A DNA stretch of 64,000 nt. Origin: Acanthochlamys bracteata. Its lineage: Eukaryota > Streptophyta > Magnoliopsida > Pandanales > Velloziaceae. A model generated the notes under the pieces. That model ran no database searches. It was not told where the DNA came from and worked only from the letters and a program-made list of their open reading frames with translations. Made by a program: the position numbers and the translations under genes. Location of the stretch: assembly GCA_019914995.1 (NCBI GenBank), contig CM034144.1:5921489-5985488 (forward strand), in the 5' to 3' direction. The first letter of the stretch is position 1, and each line of letters starts with the position of its first letter. Shown one piece after another: positions 1-12,674 of this stretch.

Positions 1-2712
1 TCTCGCCAGTGATGTAGTAAATGTCAGTCTGTCCCTCCTTCATCCTGGTAACATAGTCCTTGAGACTGGTCATCTCATCACCACTTTTGGTCGAGTGATA
101 CCTCAAAAGCTCAGCCAGCTTAGTCCTGTTCTGAGAGTCCTCATGGATGCCAAGCTTCAGGTTCTTGGAGAAAGCCTCATAGAATTTGTTATAATCCTCC
201 TTGTTCTCAGCAATTTCAGTGAACAGTTCAATGCATTTCTTAACAAGATTCTTGCGGATAACCTTGAGGATCTTGTTCTGCTGAAGCATCTCACGGGATA
301 TGTTCAAAGGAAGATCCTCAGAGTCTACAATACCCTTAACAAAGCCCAAGTATTCTGGGATAAGCTCCTCACAGTTGTCCATGATAAACACACGGCGCAC
401 ATAGAGCTTGATGTTGTTAGGCTTCTTCTTGCCATCAAAGAGGTCGAAAGGTGCCCTCCTAGGGATAAATAGGATTGCCTTGAATTCAAGCTGACCCTCC
501 ACAGAGAAGTGCTTGACAGCAAGGTGCTCCTCCCAGTCATTAGTGAGGCTTTTGTAGAAGGCAGCGTATTCCTCCTTAGTGATCTCCTCAGGCTTCCTCA
601 TCCAGATGGGCTTCTGCTTGTTCACAAGAGACCACTCATGTGAGACCTCCTTGATCTTCTTCTTTTTCTTCTCCTTCTCTTCTTTTTCCTCATCAACATC
701 TTCAACCTTGCCCTCCTCAGCATCCTTCTTTTCCTCCTCATCCTCATCATCAGAGATCTCCTTCTCAATGCTCTTCTCAGTCCAAAGTGAGATAGGGTAG
801 CTGATGAACTCAGAGTGCTTCTTGACTAAATCCTTGAGACGCCTCTCTTCAAGGTACTCAAGCTGGCATAGATAATAAGGATATTAAAATGATAGACAAA
901 ATATTGCAAAGCTGTAACACAATTCCTGCACAGATTGTATCAAGCATAAAGACATTCAACTAACTTAAAACGACCATTAAGCATGCTTCACCAATGAGTT
1001 ACCAGTACTTATATTTATTTATTTATTATATACATATTATCTATATATTTTTTGAGAAACTGGTATTGCCATTATATTGAAACAATTGCATCAGTAATAA
1101 AACACAAGCTCCAACATAAGCATTTCATAACATGAAACCTTTTATCAGAAAAATTTTGCAAATTTCAGAAATCCATTAAGAAACTAGCATGAGAGGTCAG
1201 CCTGACACAAAGGCATGAAAGCTTATCGTTAATAGAAGAAGTTACTTCAAGTTTCCCTATTTGACTAGAGATTGATTTCTAACTCAGGAGCAATCAATAA
1301 AGAAAGCATTCAAGTATGCTTGGCTCTACAGAAGAAAGCAGCAGAGAAACTTGAGAGGAATTACGCTTCTCCAATAGCTGCTGCCACAGCAATCCTAACA
1401 GTTCCCAAAACTTAGCAAATCGTACAGGACTACAATCAGATTGCAATAAAAGTGAAATTAACAACGCAAATTATAGCAACAAAACTTAAAGATTAAAAAA
1501 CACAAACAACCAGGTATCATCTTTTTGAGTAATCTCTCCAATTATACCTGATCCTCCTTTAGGAAGAGTGTGATCTTTGTACCACGACCCAGGTTCTCTC
1601 CAGATGTATCACGCGTTACAGTGAAGGAGCCGCCTGCCTGAGATTCCCAAACGTACTGCTCATCATCATTGTGCTTAGTAGTAACAACAACGCGCTCTGC
1701 AACAAGGTAGGCAGAATAGAACCCAACTCCAAACTGCCCAATCATACTAACATCAGCGCCAGCAGCAAGAGCCTCCATGAACTCTTTGGTTCCTGACCGA
1801 GCAATTGTTCCAAGATTGTTCACAAGATCTGACTTAGTCATCCCAATACCACTGTCAATGATTGACAGGGTGTTGTTGGCCTTGTCAGGAACAATGTGAA
1901 TAAAGAGTTCCGGCTGGGCATCCAGCTTGCTCTTGTCTGTCAGACTCTCGAACCTGATCTTATCCAATGCCTATAGCAATATAGACCATGATCAGAAGTA
2001 ACTAAATGCAAAATGAAGATTGATACAGTTCTCTGTATCAATAACAATCACAACTACTTCATTAAGTTGTTCTCTATTATGTTTTCTAAAGTTGGTAGAA
2101 AACAAAGACAGTACGAGATAACAAGAACAAAGAGAGACAAAAAACAACACCATTGCAATCACAACTTCGTACAACAAGCCTATCCCCAAATTCTGAAATG
2201 CTTAGACATCTATTTTAAGAGCACTACAAAACAAAATAAATGCCCCGTAAGAAACAAAAACGCATTCTTTTGCAAGAGATTTCACAGACAAAGGATGTTC
2301 ATGCTTTCAAATTGTTTGGAGATAGATTTGGAAAATTGAATATCAGTCATTAGCTATCCTATATGAGTTACAGTAATAATAAGAAGATCTATCTTTAAGC
2401 AATCAGAAACCTTCACCAAATAATTTATCATAGATCAGTTATTTACAAACGGAAAAATATAAACTATGCAACAACGTAATCACCTATCCTTACATTGGAC
2501 ACAATAAATTTAACCGCTGGGCTAAAAACTCAAACAGAAAACCAAATCACAGCTGTTAAAAGCAAAAAATTGTTGAAAGGCCTTACATCGGAGGCATTGG
2601 AGATGAGTTCACGAAGGAAAATCTCCTTGTTGGAGTAGAAGGTGTTGATTATCAAACTGAGCAACTGATTGATCTCCGCCTGGAAAGCAAACGTCTCTGT
2701 CTCAGACGCCAT
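1..2712 (-). CDS. HSP90: Cytosolic HSP90 molecular chaperone, 3'-truncated by window edge
   Basis: ATP-dependent cytosolic chaperone that matures client proteins; in plants the clients include NLR receptors. Three exons are visible on the minus strand, all joined in phase 0: 2587-2712 (start [16 protein letters not shown]), 1548-1970 and 1-862, with GT-AG borders at 2586/1971 and 1547/863. The first 470 residues of about 700 are present. Visible landmarks are the N-terminal GHKL ATPase ([51 protein letters not shown]), the acidic/lysine-rich charged linker (DDEDEEEKK...EKEKKKKK) before VSHEW, and the middle domain with [11 protein letters not shown], which carries the conserved catalytic-loop arginine. 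No signal or transit peptide is present, consistent with a cytosolic HSP81/HSP90-2 type. The C-terminal dimerisation domain and MEEVD tail lie outside the window. Family identity is certain; the exact paralogue is not. Confidence 0.97.
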
Positions 2713-2780
2713 TGCCGATCGATCGATTCAATTCCGAGTTATTAGGTTTTGAATCGAAGAACACAACCAGAGGGAGAGAG

Positions 2781-2866
2781 ATCTAGGGTTATGGTTCAGA
2801 GCCGAAACAATACTAAAGTCTTTCGGGGTTTATATAACAAACTTATGTTGAAGTTCTAGATTGTTC
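2781..2866 (-). promoter_or_regulatory. HSP90 core promoter: TATA box, heat-shock element, telo-box-like leader motif
   Basis: On the minus strand a TATATAA box lies at 2831-2837, about 120 nt upstream of the ATG. Immediately upstream, 2854-2866 reads TTCTAGATTGTTC, a three-unit heat-shock element (TTCnnGAAnnTTC) with one mismatch. An AACCCTAG telo-box-like motif lies between TATA and ATG at 2783-2790. HSE next to TATA is the usual arrangement for plant HSP90 promoters; function here is inferred. Confidence 0.55.
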
Positions 2867-4558
2867 TATTGCTTATATTCATTTGAGTTTATTGACGAGA
2901 GCATTGAAAATTTGAAAGAGTGAAGTTCATGGGTTTACAGAACTTGTAAAAAGGCTTTTTCCGTTGGGCTGGAAAGTAGGCCCGTCAATTATTTTTTCGT
3001 TGAATTTTATTGAGGTGTGTTTAGAATTACGTATAAATTCCTTTCATTCTAATTTTTATTTTATAATTTTTCATAAAATGTTTACAATATGTTACAGAAT
3101 TTAGAAAATTTTAAAAAAAAATATTTATGTTATAAATTTTTATTATTACTTATTTTTATTATTTTTAAGTAAATATAGTAGAGCTCTTAATCATTAAAGA
3201 ATTTCATATTAGTTACTTCATTTTTTGGCTCAATATAATTCAAAAGTCTAGCCTGTCATTTGGGATCGCCGAAAGTTTGACGGCGCTTATAAATAAATTT
3301 TTTATGAAATAAAAAGTATATTGTTGGATAACCAGCTTAATATTTTTTACTAAAAAATACAAAAATCATATCTATACAAATTTTATAACATATAATTTTT
3401 TGTATACCTTTTAAATATTTAAAAAAAAATTTATAAAATACTGTAAAAAATTTATTAAAAAATCCGAACTGTTTATTTAGAATGATAAGTATTTGAAAAT
3501 TAATGTCAAACATCTCCAAAGTATTTTTAGAAAGAAGAAATCCTTTTCTAAAATATGAATTGATTTTTAAAAAATATATATTTATTTTATCTTATGATTT
3601 ATTCAATTTTTATAATTTAAAATAATATAATTGTAGAGAACTTCTTTTGGATTTGAAATAGAGAAAAAATATTTTTAGAAAAAAGGTCAATGAAAAGCCA
3701 AAGGAAGCATCTATGTATCATTTATTGAAAAGCACAATGGGTTTGATTCTTAAAAAAGTGATTAAAAATTTAATTTCTCACATACACATAAAATCATAAA
3801 TAGTTAGACTACTATTATCTCACCGTCCATTCTGTACAAGTTTATAACGTAGTAAAATCATAAATAATTGCACAAGATATAATGCAAATAGTTACGTAAA
3901 ATTGAGAAATAATGACATAACTGGGAGGAATGTAAAGAATTATCGAGAATTCGGGTGTATTATTTTGCGCATAAAAATGACATTTTTTTTACTAAAAAGT
4001 TATTTCTAATTTATTTTTATTTAAAAAAAAATCACTTTCAATACTATAATTTCTAATAACTCAATTTTAGTTCACTTTCAAAAAATTTACTTTCAAAGTC
4101 AAAAAAATACATCCAAATAGATACATGTGCAGAATATGAAGTATTATTAAAATATTTTTTGCAATAATTTTTACGATTGAATTTTATTGCCAACATATTT
4201 CTAAGAAGAAACAGCTTACAAGAGAAACAATGTGGTTACTACACTTCCACACGCAGGCTGCAACAACATGAGGAATTTCGGAATGTGCACTTCTAGATTA
4301 TCCACTGAAGTTCGAAGCGAGACACTGAAAATTTTTTGAGAAGAATTTACAGCAATATGATTATCGATATTTCTGATACAGGGTTAAATAGAATGAACGA
4401 ATAATTTTACAGATAACATCAGCTTAGGTTTTTTCTTTGGTTAATCACAGTAGATGAAACCTGTTATCCATCAGCTTTTGTATGGCTCGAGATATGAACA
4501 CTTCAAGTATTGCATTCAGGACGTGCAGACTCCCAAGTGCCACATCCGTAGCAAAATC
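2867..4558. other. AT-rich intergenic region with decayed MITE-like sequence
   Basis: No coding exon is recognisable. About 3010-3200 and 3300-3600 resemble degraded copies of the AT-rich inverted-repeat family described at 14338-14597 (A/T runs around a TTA-rich core). The segment separates the HSP90 promoter from the 3' end of the QWRF-like pseudogene. Confidence 0.5.
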
Positions 4559-7500
4559 TCACAATGGATAGTTCCGTCTTAGTTGCATGAGCTGGCTCCT
4601 CAAGCTGCATTGCCTCGCCTGCTTGAAGAGAACAGTGCTTGTCAGTTTCAAGAAGGTATTCTTTCCTATGATTCTACCGGACTACAACAATTAAACAAAA
4701 TACTAATATTAGGTAGGCAGTCTTCTATGATTAAAAAAGTGACTGGATGATTGGAGTTCAGAGATAATAACTTCGAGAGGACAAAAACTGCTCCATGAAG
4801 TTCCTTCATTTTGTCAGGGATGAGATAAAGCTCCTGGAAGTTCCTATTAATCTTGAAACATGCATTTCCCAAGGAGAACTTTCTGCATATTCAAATGAGA
4901 TACTTATTAGGCAAACTGTAAGGGAGTCTGAACCCAAGATGAATAGCAGCATTCAGTAGCTTACCATACCTATCTTAGCTAATAGGGCACACTCTCTTGT
5001 ATATTACCCTAACAAAATCTTTATATCAATGACAAATACTTTACTCTTTAAATCACTCCGTCTTCTGAAGCTGTTTTAGATCACCCCCTCTTTAAATCAG
5101 GTGCTATGTACCACACAACAAGCCAATAGAACCAGATGTACCACATGGTAGCTTACCTGCTCCTGAAGTAGGAACACTTCTACCAATAAGAAGTATCGTT
5201 GCTACAATCAGTGAAATCAGTTTTTCATATTGCTTATAGGAAAGAAACCACAGGGAGCTCTGTCCTGAGAAAATAAATCAAGATCAAGGGCTCGACTCAT
5301 ATGCTAGATAGCCCCAATTCCGTCAAGGCCTTAACCTTGACTATTCATTTTTACATAAATAATTTTATAGTTCTTAACAAAAGGCAATGACTAGGACACT
5401 CAACTTAAGGCTCTAAAATAAACTCAGAACAACGGATATACTTAGCGCAAGCTTACCTGCAGATTATGAACTTTAGATAAGAGTTCTCCACATTCTTCTA
5501 TCAATGCCTTCTCTCCTGTAACTACCCTTGCAAGATCTGAAGCTAAATGTTCCAAGCCTGCTGCCTGCAGTTGACAAGAAAACAATTCCTTCATAAGAAG
5601 CCATTCTCATGGTACATGCGCAGATTAAGCTAGTTTGTAAATCAATATCTTTGCCTACTCGAAGCAGGAGAACTTAAAAGCAAACCACTAAAAAATGAAC
5701 GATACTCCGTGGAAACGCAGCCTCCCGTTCAGCATCCTACCTTACTGCTTTGAGTTGATCTTTAACTTTATTGAACTATGACCTACTCAAATTGAAGTAT
5801 TTACCCGCTTTCTTCATCTAGCTAGGACACCGAGTGGGACACAGGGTGAACGCATAGTATTCTTAACCAAAATATAATAAGTACAAATATATATCGACTG
5901 CTGCCAACTTTTAGTTGGAGATAGAATTTGGAAGTCCAATTGAAGCTTTCTTAGAAATTCTAAAGAAGCTATGCATCCATCGACATTTAGTAACATGGAG
6001 AATTATCCTATAACTTACTGCCCATTGCTTTTCTTGTTCTCCATTAATTTCCACCTCTGCCTTTCTGACTTAACCACCTCTTTTCCCGTCTTTTCATTCT
6101 ATGAAATTTTTTTTCAAAGTAGCAATATGGCCTAAAATCATTTCCCCCAACACTTCCTGCTAGAAAAGCTGACACAAAGAATTACTCTGAATATAATTAC
6201 TAATAAATTGCATCTAGTTGAACTATTCAAAAGTCAATTGTAAGAGGTTCCATTCCAAGCACAACAAACTATTACTTTTGCAGGATGTGATAAAAGGACA
6301 TATGGCTGCATGCAATGGTTCAATCGACATTTTGGATAATGGTTTTCACTTAAAACCAACAACCACATTCATCTTTGACCAAATAATCTGTTTTATATCA
6401 TCTATAAACCTTCTTAATCCATATAAGTCAACAAAAAAGTGCTTTAGAAGGTCAAAAAAGTAGATTTTAATTGCCAAGTAGCTAGAAATATCTTTATTTC
6501 TTTAAATTGATGTTTGCTATTTGAGGTCATGCATTAAAAGGAACCTTGCAGCTCCTTCAACACTATATCAATTTCTTAGTCTAGATTGCAGATATTATGT
6601 CAGAAATAACTTACTTCTGGCAGAAATAACTCCACAGACAGAGATAATGACTTGAACATGTTTGTTGCAGAATCAAGTACCTCCACGATCTCATTGGCAT
6701 CTGCCTGCGCAAGATTATTCAGCACACAGGTAATGGTCAAGATATAAATGAAACAAACTGATGAGAGAAGCTATTAGTGCATACAATGGCTTACCCTAAT
6801 GTTGCCAATGATTGGAACTCAAAGTGAAACATCTTGCAAAGTCTTTATAGTCCCTGAAAGTGAAGCTGCATAATCATCTTGCACACTGTCCCAATCATTC
6901 AAGAACAGCATCTGCACATTAGAAGTGACATTGAGATTAATTTGGATTAAGTATAAAAGGATACTGACACACATGAACTCAGTCTTAACTCTTAAACCAC
7001 AACAGACAACATGATTTTGAATACAGGCAGTAAGCAATAAGGAAACAAATTCATCTTACTTGAGACTCGAGAATTTTGGATGCTGCTTTTGCTCTTTCCA
7101 AATGCTCGAGATCAATCTTCTTCAAGTTAACCTTTTCTTGCTGCTCTTCTATTTTAAGTGACACCTCGTGAATAGCTCTCTGAAAGAGACTTTAAATGAT
7201 TATGGATTGATAAAAAGAAAAAAGAAATGGCAGCTCATGAAGAACTCCCGAAGCTATACTTCCAAGTGAGAGACCCTCTCATTCTAATTAACACTAAAAA
7301 TCTACAAGAACTAGGAAAAGCTACATTGTCGAAATAAATCCTTATTTCATCTAGATTGGAGAAGATAAACCAATTCATGCAAGCTACTGATCTAACTATT
7401 TCAAGGTTGCTAGTCAATATGACCATTGATGCTACCAGAGTACCGTCATTGAAAACCCATTAGTGAGAGCACAAAGTAAACACCTTGTTGCTACGGAAGC

Positions 7501-7765
7501 AAAATTCCAAAAAGCTAAAACCATCATGGAAAATGAGAACCACTCACCACAAAGTAATTTAATACATCAGGGACACCAAAATCCAGAGCACTACTCAAAA
7601 AGTAAGAATATCATCCCTGATACCACTTACCTCAGCAGTAGCCGCCTGAGATTCAACCACCCGCTGTGCCAAAGAATTCATAAACATCCACTGCATACGT
7701 TGATTGTAAAGCAACCTCAGTTGGTGAAATTGGTTTCCAAGGAATTTAGATTTGCAGAACGGTGA
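4559..7765 (-). pseudogene. QWRF-family (augmin subunit 8-like) microtubule protein, 5'-truncated pseudogene
   Basis: Six minus-strand exons, all phase 0 with GT-AG borders: about 7631-7765, 7060-7179, 6795-6911, 6615-6704, 5457-5564 and 4559-4618. The first contains HQLRLLYNQRMQWMFMNSLA, matching the QWRF block of the DUF566/QWRF family (AUG8, EDE1, SCO3), whose members recruit augmin or bind microtubules. Later exons give the family's coiled C-terminal half and end in SLRSQLMQLRRNYPL. Defects: the signature tetrapeptide is QWMF, exon 6795-6911 has an in-frame TGA where the family has Arg (QDVSL*VPIIGN), and the long basic, Ser-rich 5' exon is not found upstream, where a GrpE pseudogene lies instead. 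The remaining exons are otherwise open, so decay is recent or the TGA could be a sequence error. Family assignment is firm; subfamily is uncertain. Confidence 0.8.
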
Positions 7766-7984
7766 GCAGAATCAAATAAACATCGTCAATTCTTGACCAA
7801 GAAAATAAGAAAAGCAAAGCATAGAGAAAGAAAAAGAAAATTATTTAGTTTATTTTATTTACAATGCATCGTGTATAAATCATTAAATTACAATCATAAG
7901 AAAAATCGATCAATAATATACCAATATTTTGAACCTAATAACAATATTCTTGTCAAAATGACAGAACTCTTATAAGCCTACTGG

Positions 7985-8216
7985 TATAATCATGTGAGGA
8001 CATGACATTTTCGCAGGCTTTAGCCAGCCTAGGAAGAGAGAGACGACGTGGAAGACGATGGTGAACTTCGACAAAGGAGGTGATTGGAAATGGGGGATCG
8101 CGAAAGAGCCCTCGCATTTGAGAAAGAGTATAAAATGAGATAGCCAGGGGCTCAGTCGGGAAAGAAGGTGGACGGGCTGTCTCGGTCTGAGGGTGGGTGT
8201 TTCGGTTGCTGTTCAT
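7985..8216 (-). pseudogene. Exon-like fragment, possibly a remnant of the QWRF gene 5' exon
   Basis: A short, relatively GC-rich open stretch on the minus strand encodes Pro/Ser/Arg-rich peptide (NRNTHPQTETARPPSFPTEP...). The Pro-rich start and a second frame containing SRSPISNHL...SSPSSSTSSLSS are reminiscent of the low-complexity basic N-terminus of QWRF proteins, and it lies at the expected side of the truncated QWRF gene. Similarity is weak and the frame is not maintained, so it could equally be an unrelated remnant. Confidence 0.25.
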
Positions 8217-8545
8217 TTCTGTACTTCTCCACGATTAACACCTACAAGCTGCCACAGAATCCTATGTCTTCATACTCTGGGTTCTATATGTATTAACATT
8301 GTTTTGTTTCATTTTCTAATTTGGTCTTCCTTCTGCTTATTAAAGGAGAAAGCATCTTTGTTCCATTAAATTGAGAACTATGACAGGAACCTTGATCAAG
8401 TATGTTGCATACTATAGCTTTAAGCAGTAGGAAATTTCTTCAATTATTATAAGAAACTAGACAGCTGAGGAAATAATAGACTCCAAATCATGATTCAACA
8501 TTCACAAGCAAACTGCCACAAATCCGATGAAACAATATAGAGTAC

Positions 8546-10608
8546 CTCCATTAATTGTTTCCCAGTCATTTTCCACACCCTCCAACACAGTTGTCAGGAG
8601 AGCCACAGCTCCAACGGTGTCCTTACTTGAGTCAATTCTAGAGTAGCTTTATTTAACAACTGAAGAAGCTATTGCCAAAATTATCAATGACGTCTAAGAA
8701 GGTTCTTTGCAAAGTTCTGAATGTTAAATGGAAAAGATAGTCAGGTTGAAAATAAATGAAGAAGCAAAAAAAATAATAATTTTATTTAAAAAAATAAAAG
8801 AAAACAGAGACAACAAAGACTAATAATTAAGGACAAACCTGAATGGCAAATTATTTTGAGTTCTCAGATTCACGCTCGTCCTGTCTAGAACATTCTCCAT
8901 TTCAGCATAGAAGCAGAGAACTTTATCTTTCATTTTCTCAATCTCCTTGTCCTTTGACTTCTAGAGCTCTTCCTTCTCTGCAAGAAGCTCTACGATATTG
9001 TCCTTAGACAGGTCCAGTTCTGCATCTGAACCAGAAAAAGCAGTTCTTTTAGGGCTCGACCTTCTCTCTTCCTAACAGATTGTGACTTAGGGAAGATTTA
9101 AACCTATATCTTCTTCTTTTTCATGTGCTCAGCCTTTCATCAGCCTTAGAAGAACTTGTTGGAGTAGAAGACTCCTCTGAATGTTTTGTTTCATCAGTTT
9201 TAGATGCATGAGCAGAATCTGCTGATTGGGTTGACTTCGTATTAGCTGGTTCACAAGATGAGAAAGAGGAAGACCCAACCATTGGTGGGTTAGATTAGTC
9301 ATAAATGAACGAGGAAATAGCTGAGTGCCTCATATGCTGCACCCTGACATGAGCAAGCTCATGATCAGTAAGAAAATCAATAAAAGCTTAATAACAAAAG
9401 AAGTACGAAAAGCCCAGACAAAGAAGAAACTCCAGAACACAAGGCCTACATCAAAACCAGTAACGCACGTCCAGATATGCATCGAAAAACTTCAACTTCA
9501 CCTATGAAAGGAAATATAGAAGAGACCACAATCAAGTACTTGTCAGCATGCTAAACGACAGAAATTTTTTTTTGCAGTTCTTTCTCTTGGTATTTTGCAA
9601 AGCATCCTGCAGTTATAATATCCAAATGTCTTACATGCAATAAATCATCATATTGCATATAGATCTATGTAAGTAAACTTGAAACTACAATGTCAGTTTA
9701 CTTTGTTCTTAGACAAATGTATAGGACTGGATACAATATATTCGACCAAAAGGACAAATTATAGTTTAGAATATCTACTATTTAACGAATGAATGTAAAA
9801 GAGTCAAGTGCCAAGTAGCTGCTACAAAATTTGAAACATTTTATGGTTAAAATCTCTTGTCACTACAGATGGTAAAAATTCTGCTATTAAATCAAAGACA
9901 CTTACAAATTTATGAAACTCATCAAAGTGCTCTGAATTTCAATGCAACCAGCAACTAATCCTCCTAACAGAAATACCGAATTCTACCCCTTAAAAACTAA
10001 CACTACAACCGTTGGAATATATCCAAAAATGGACATATTATCTATCAAAAGCATGGAAAAGGCTAAATTTACTTTCAAATTTAAATTTTTTTTTTTAAAA
10101 AAACAAGAGTATGAGTAAAACTTTCATCGTATTACAGACAATTCAGTCTGCTCTTAGATCTGTACTCCTACTAGAACTAGCATGTTTTACGACATCAGAT
10201 GGAACAAAAAAGATCTCAAGCAAACAAATTATAGACAACAGCTTTTGCTTCTAAAACTACACAAGACCGCACAAATTACAGGAAATCACAACAAAATCAA
10301 AGAAAACCAAAACGATAAAACTAACCAAACAGTAAATTATATAATTCAACGCAATCAACAGAAACTCCGTGTTCCACCAAGAACACAACCAATAAAATGT
10401 AATTACACACTGAACTCCTATCAAAATCCCAATTTCCAACAAACCTATATCTCAAATCATATAAAAACCAAAGAAAAAATTTTCAAAATCTCACCTTGGA
10501 GTAATTACTCTGTCTACATTCCATCGGAGACTGAAAATTCTGAGGTTGAGCTAAAGAATGGATCGCACTGCAACTCTTTAACACGCGAAACAACGCCCTA
10601 GAAGCCAT
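8546..10608 (-). pseudogene. Mitochondrial GrpE (Mge1) nucleotide-exchange factor, pseudogene copy A
   Basis: GrpE releases ADP from mitochondrial HSP70. Three exons are visible: 10495-10608 (MASRALFRVLKSCSAIHSLA, targeting peptide, donor at 10494), about 8839-9350 (Ser/Thr-rich linker, then LDLSKDNIVELLAEKEEL and DKEIEKMKDKVLCFYAEMENV) and 8546-8716 (NFAKNLL, DSSKDTVGAV, LLEGVE-type block). Lesions include TGA after ADERLST, a 1-nt shift before SSPKRTAFSGSD, TAG in KEEL*KSKDK, a 1-nt loss in the DRTRRE motif, a TAA in ENSK*FAIQ, another shift after NLL and a TAA in SSVVK*S. The C-terminal beta-domain exon (KFGVEKFDPxNEPFDP block) is absent. Introns are retained, so this arose by DNA duplication rather than retroposition. 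Identity is strong; it is clearly non-functional. Confidence 0.88.
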
Positions 10609-10754
10609 TATTCGAATTTCTTTCAACTTCAAATCAAAATTTTTCAAAAATCTTCTGCAATACAACGACCTAGAGATATTGGTTTTGCACAAGTGAATGA
10701 GCGGCGGTGAAGAAAAATTTTGGTGTTTTACATTATAGGACCTGTTTATAAATT

Positions 10755-11015
10755 AAGTGTCCGTTTAGTGCTTATGAAATAAAATTTTTAAAATAAAAAA
10801 TTTTATTTTTTTTTAAAAGTAAGTTTAATTTTTTTTATTTTAAAAAATATAATAAAAATATGTAATAAAAAGATTTCATTTTGTAGAATTTTTTTACATT
10901 ATTAAAATTTTTAAATAAATTTTTTAAATATTTATAAAATATATATTAAAAAATATAAAATTAAAAAAATTAAAAAATTATTTATAATAAGCAGTGCCAA
11001 ATCCGCTCTAAGCCA
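10755..11015. repeat. AT-rich MITE, family 1 copy
   Basis: About 260 bp of almost pure A/T beginning near GTCCGTTTAGTGCTTATGAA and ending at GTGCCAAATCCGC. It has the same internal order as the other family members, including a TAATAAAAAGATTTCATTTT / GTAGAATTTTTTTACA core. It lies just upstream of GrpE copy A exon 1. Confidence 0.6.
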
Positions 11016-11099
11016 GTCAACGCTCACATTGACATCCAAGAACAATAACAATAAATAAAATAAAAGCCCAAAAATAAAAAAGAAAAAACAAACAGAGCA

Positions 11100-12080
11100 A
11101 AAGAGGGTTTCAATCTTGATTAGAGAGACGAGTTTTGATTAAATTAACAAATTGATTCAAGTGAATTCATGAATTTTTGAATGTTAGTTCTCTGTTTCTC
11201 TCATTAATTTAGTTTTCTGAAGCTGTTTCTGTTTTTTTTTTCTTGATGTTGTAAGACCAAATCTTGTTTATTACTTGCTCTTGGATCATGGTTCTTAGAT
11301 AGCTCCTAAAAGCATAGTTGTAAGAATCGGACCGGACATCGAACCGATTGTCCGGGTCACGGTTTTTGGGTCGAACCGTCGGATCAACCCGTCAACCGTC
11401 GAGTCAATAATATTAAAATATTTTAATTAATAATAATAATAATTATAGTAAAAAATTTATTGTCAATGATATTACCAATAATAATAACAATAATAATCAT
11501 AGCAAAAAATTAAAATATTTTTATTATAGCATTACTATCAACAATAACAGTAATAATAATCACAGCAAAAATTAAAATATTGCCACCACCAATAACAATA
11601 ATAACAACTAAAATTTATAATAATAAATATTTAAATAAATTAGGAGATTAGAAAAAAATAAAATCATAAATAGAGAAATCATAAAGAGATATAACAAAAT
11701 TTTTTAGGTATACATATTTGATTCTAAATATTTTACAATATAAAAATTTAAAAATCACTAATAATTAATATTTACAAATAAGATATAAGTAATTATATTT
11801 TTGCATTATCACATTCAAATACAAAATTTAAACTACATATTATTTTTCAAAATAAAATTATTAATAATTATTTTTGTAATAAATATATCATCAATTTAAA
11901 ATTTTTTAATTAATTTTTTAATTTTTTAATTAATTTTTTAATATTTTTTTAATTAATTAAAAAAATGATTTTTTTTAAGACCCGGACGGGTCGGTCCGGG
12001 TCTGACAAAATGCCTAAAAGTTGAATCTTTCACTTGGAAGTCCTTTTATTACATTTCATTTTGGGTGAAATTTTAATGTC
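11100..12080. repeat. Duplicated GrpE 5' flank, copy A (split by a transposon)
   Basis: Outside the inserted element (11313-12012), 11100-11312 plus 12013-12080 aligns with 15260-15540 upstream of GrpE copy B. Shared landmarks are TCTCTCATTAATTT followed by AGTTTTC, GATCATGGTTCTT, CCTAAAA and CATTTCATTTTGG followed by TGAAAT. The shared block shows that GrpE and its flank were duplicated together. In copy B the block sits directly upstream of the NLR A start codon, so it may contain that gene's leader. Confidence 0.6.
11313..12012. mobile_element. MULE-like non-autonomous element with CCTAAAAG target duplication
   Basis: A 700-bp insertion starting ATAGTTGTAAGAATCGGACC and ending in a GACCCGGACGGGTCGGTCCG-type segment. 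It is bounded by the 8-bp direct repeat CCTAAAAG (11305-11312 and 12013-12020). Copy B of the flank (near 15472) has a single CCTAAAA and no insert, giving an empty site. The ATAGTT terminus matches the element at 55820-56977. The interior is AT-rich and has no coding capacity. Confidence 0.65.
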
Positions 12081-12227
12081 TTTTTAATTTTAAATTCTTG
12101 ATAATGTATCAAAGTCTTTTCGTTCACTGCTTGTTCAATCTTTACAAAATCAAATCAACAAGAAAATTCCCCATAGGCACTACCACTCTGGCATTCATTA
12201 ATTAAATACAAGCTGAGAACTATGGAC

Positions 12228-12510
12228 GTATTTTAAACGTCCGTTTTCACTTTCTTTGTATTAGATTTAAAATTTTAAAAATTCATATATTTCATTTGTA
12301 TAAAAAATTTAAAATTTTATTTTTAAATACGTAATTTTAGTTATAATTTTTTATTTGTACATCTTTTAATACAATTTATTTTTTAATTTTTAACTCATCT
12401 CTAAAAATTATTAAAATATAAATACTACATTTCACTTATAATTATTTTTCAAAAAATTTTAAATTTTATTTTTATAAAATTTAGTTACGAATATTTGAAA
12501 TATGCGATAT
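12228..12510. repeat. AT-rich MITE, family 3 copy
   Basis: Roughly 280 bp sharing AAATTATTAAAATATAAATA and TTTAGTTACGAATATTTGAA-type blocks with 14829-15052. No coding capacity. The second copy sits inside a GrpE exon, supporting mobility of the family. Confidence 0.5.
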
Positions 12511-12674
12511 ATGCGGAAGTCAATGATGTATTTCTTCAACAATGTCTAGAAAAATCTGAGATGCAGAAGTTTCTTTTAGCAAAAAGCTTGTGATCTCCTA
12601 AGCAAAGGTATTGATATACTAAGTTGCAGATTCACGTTTTCTTTTCTTTATCTTCCTAGTGATTTTATTGTGGA

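Noticed and set aside
579..800. Plus-strand Ser/Phe-rich ORF
   Set aside because: Antisense shadow of the HSP90 acidic/lysine-rich linker codons.
10182..10601. Plus-strand ORF of 139 codons
   Set aside because: Antisense to GrpE copy A exon 1 and intron 1; Asn/Gln/Lys-rich composition follows from A-rich DNA and has no family signature.
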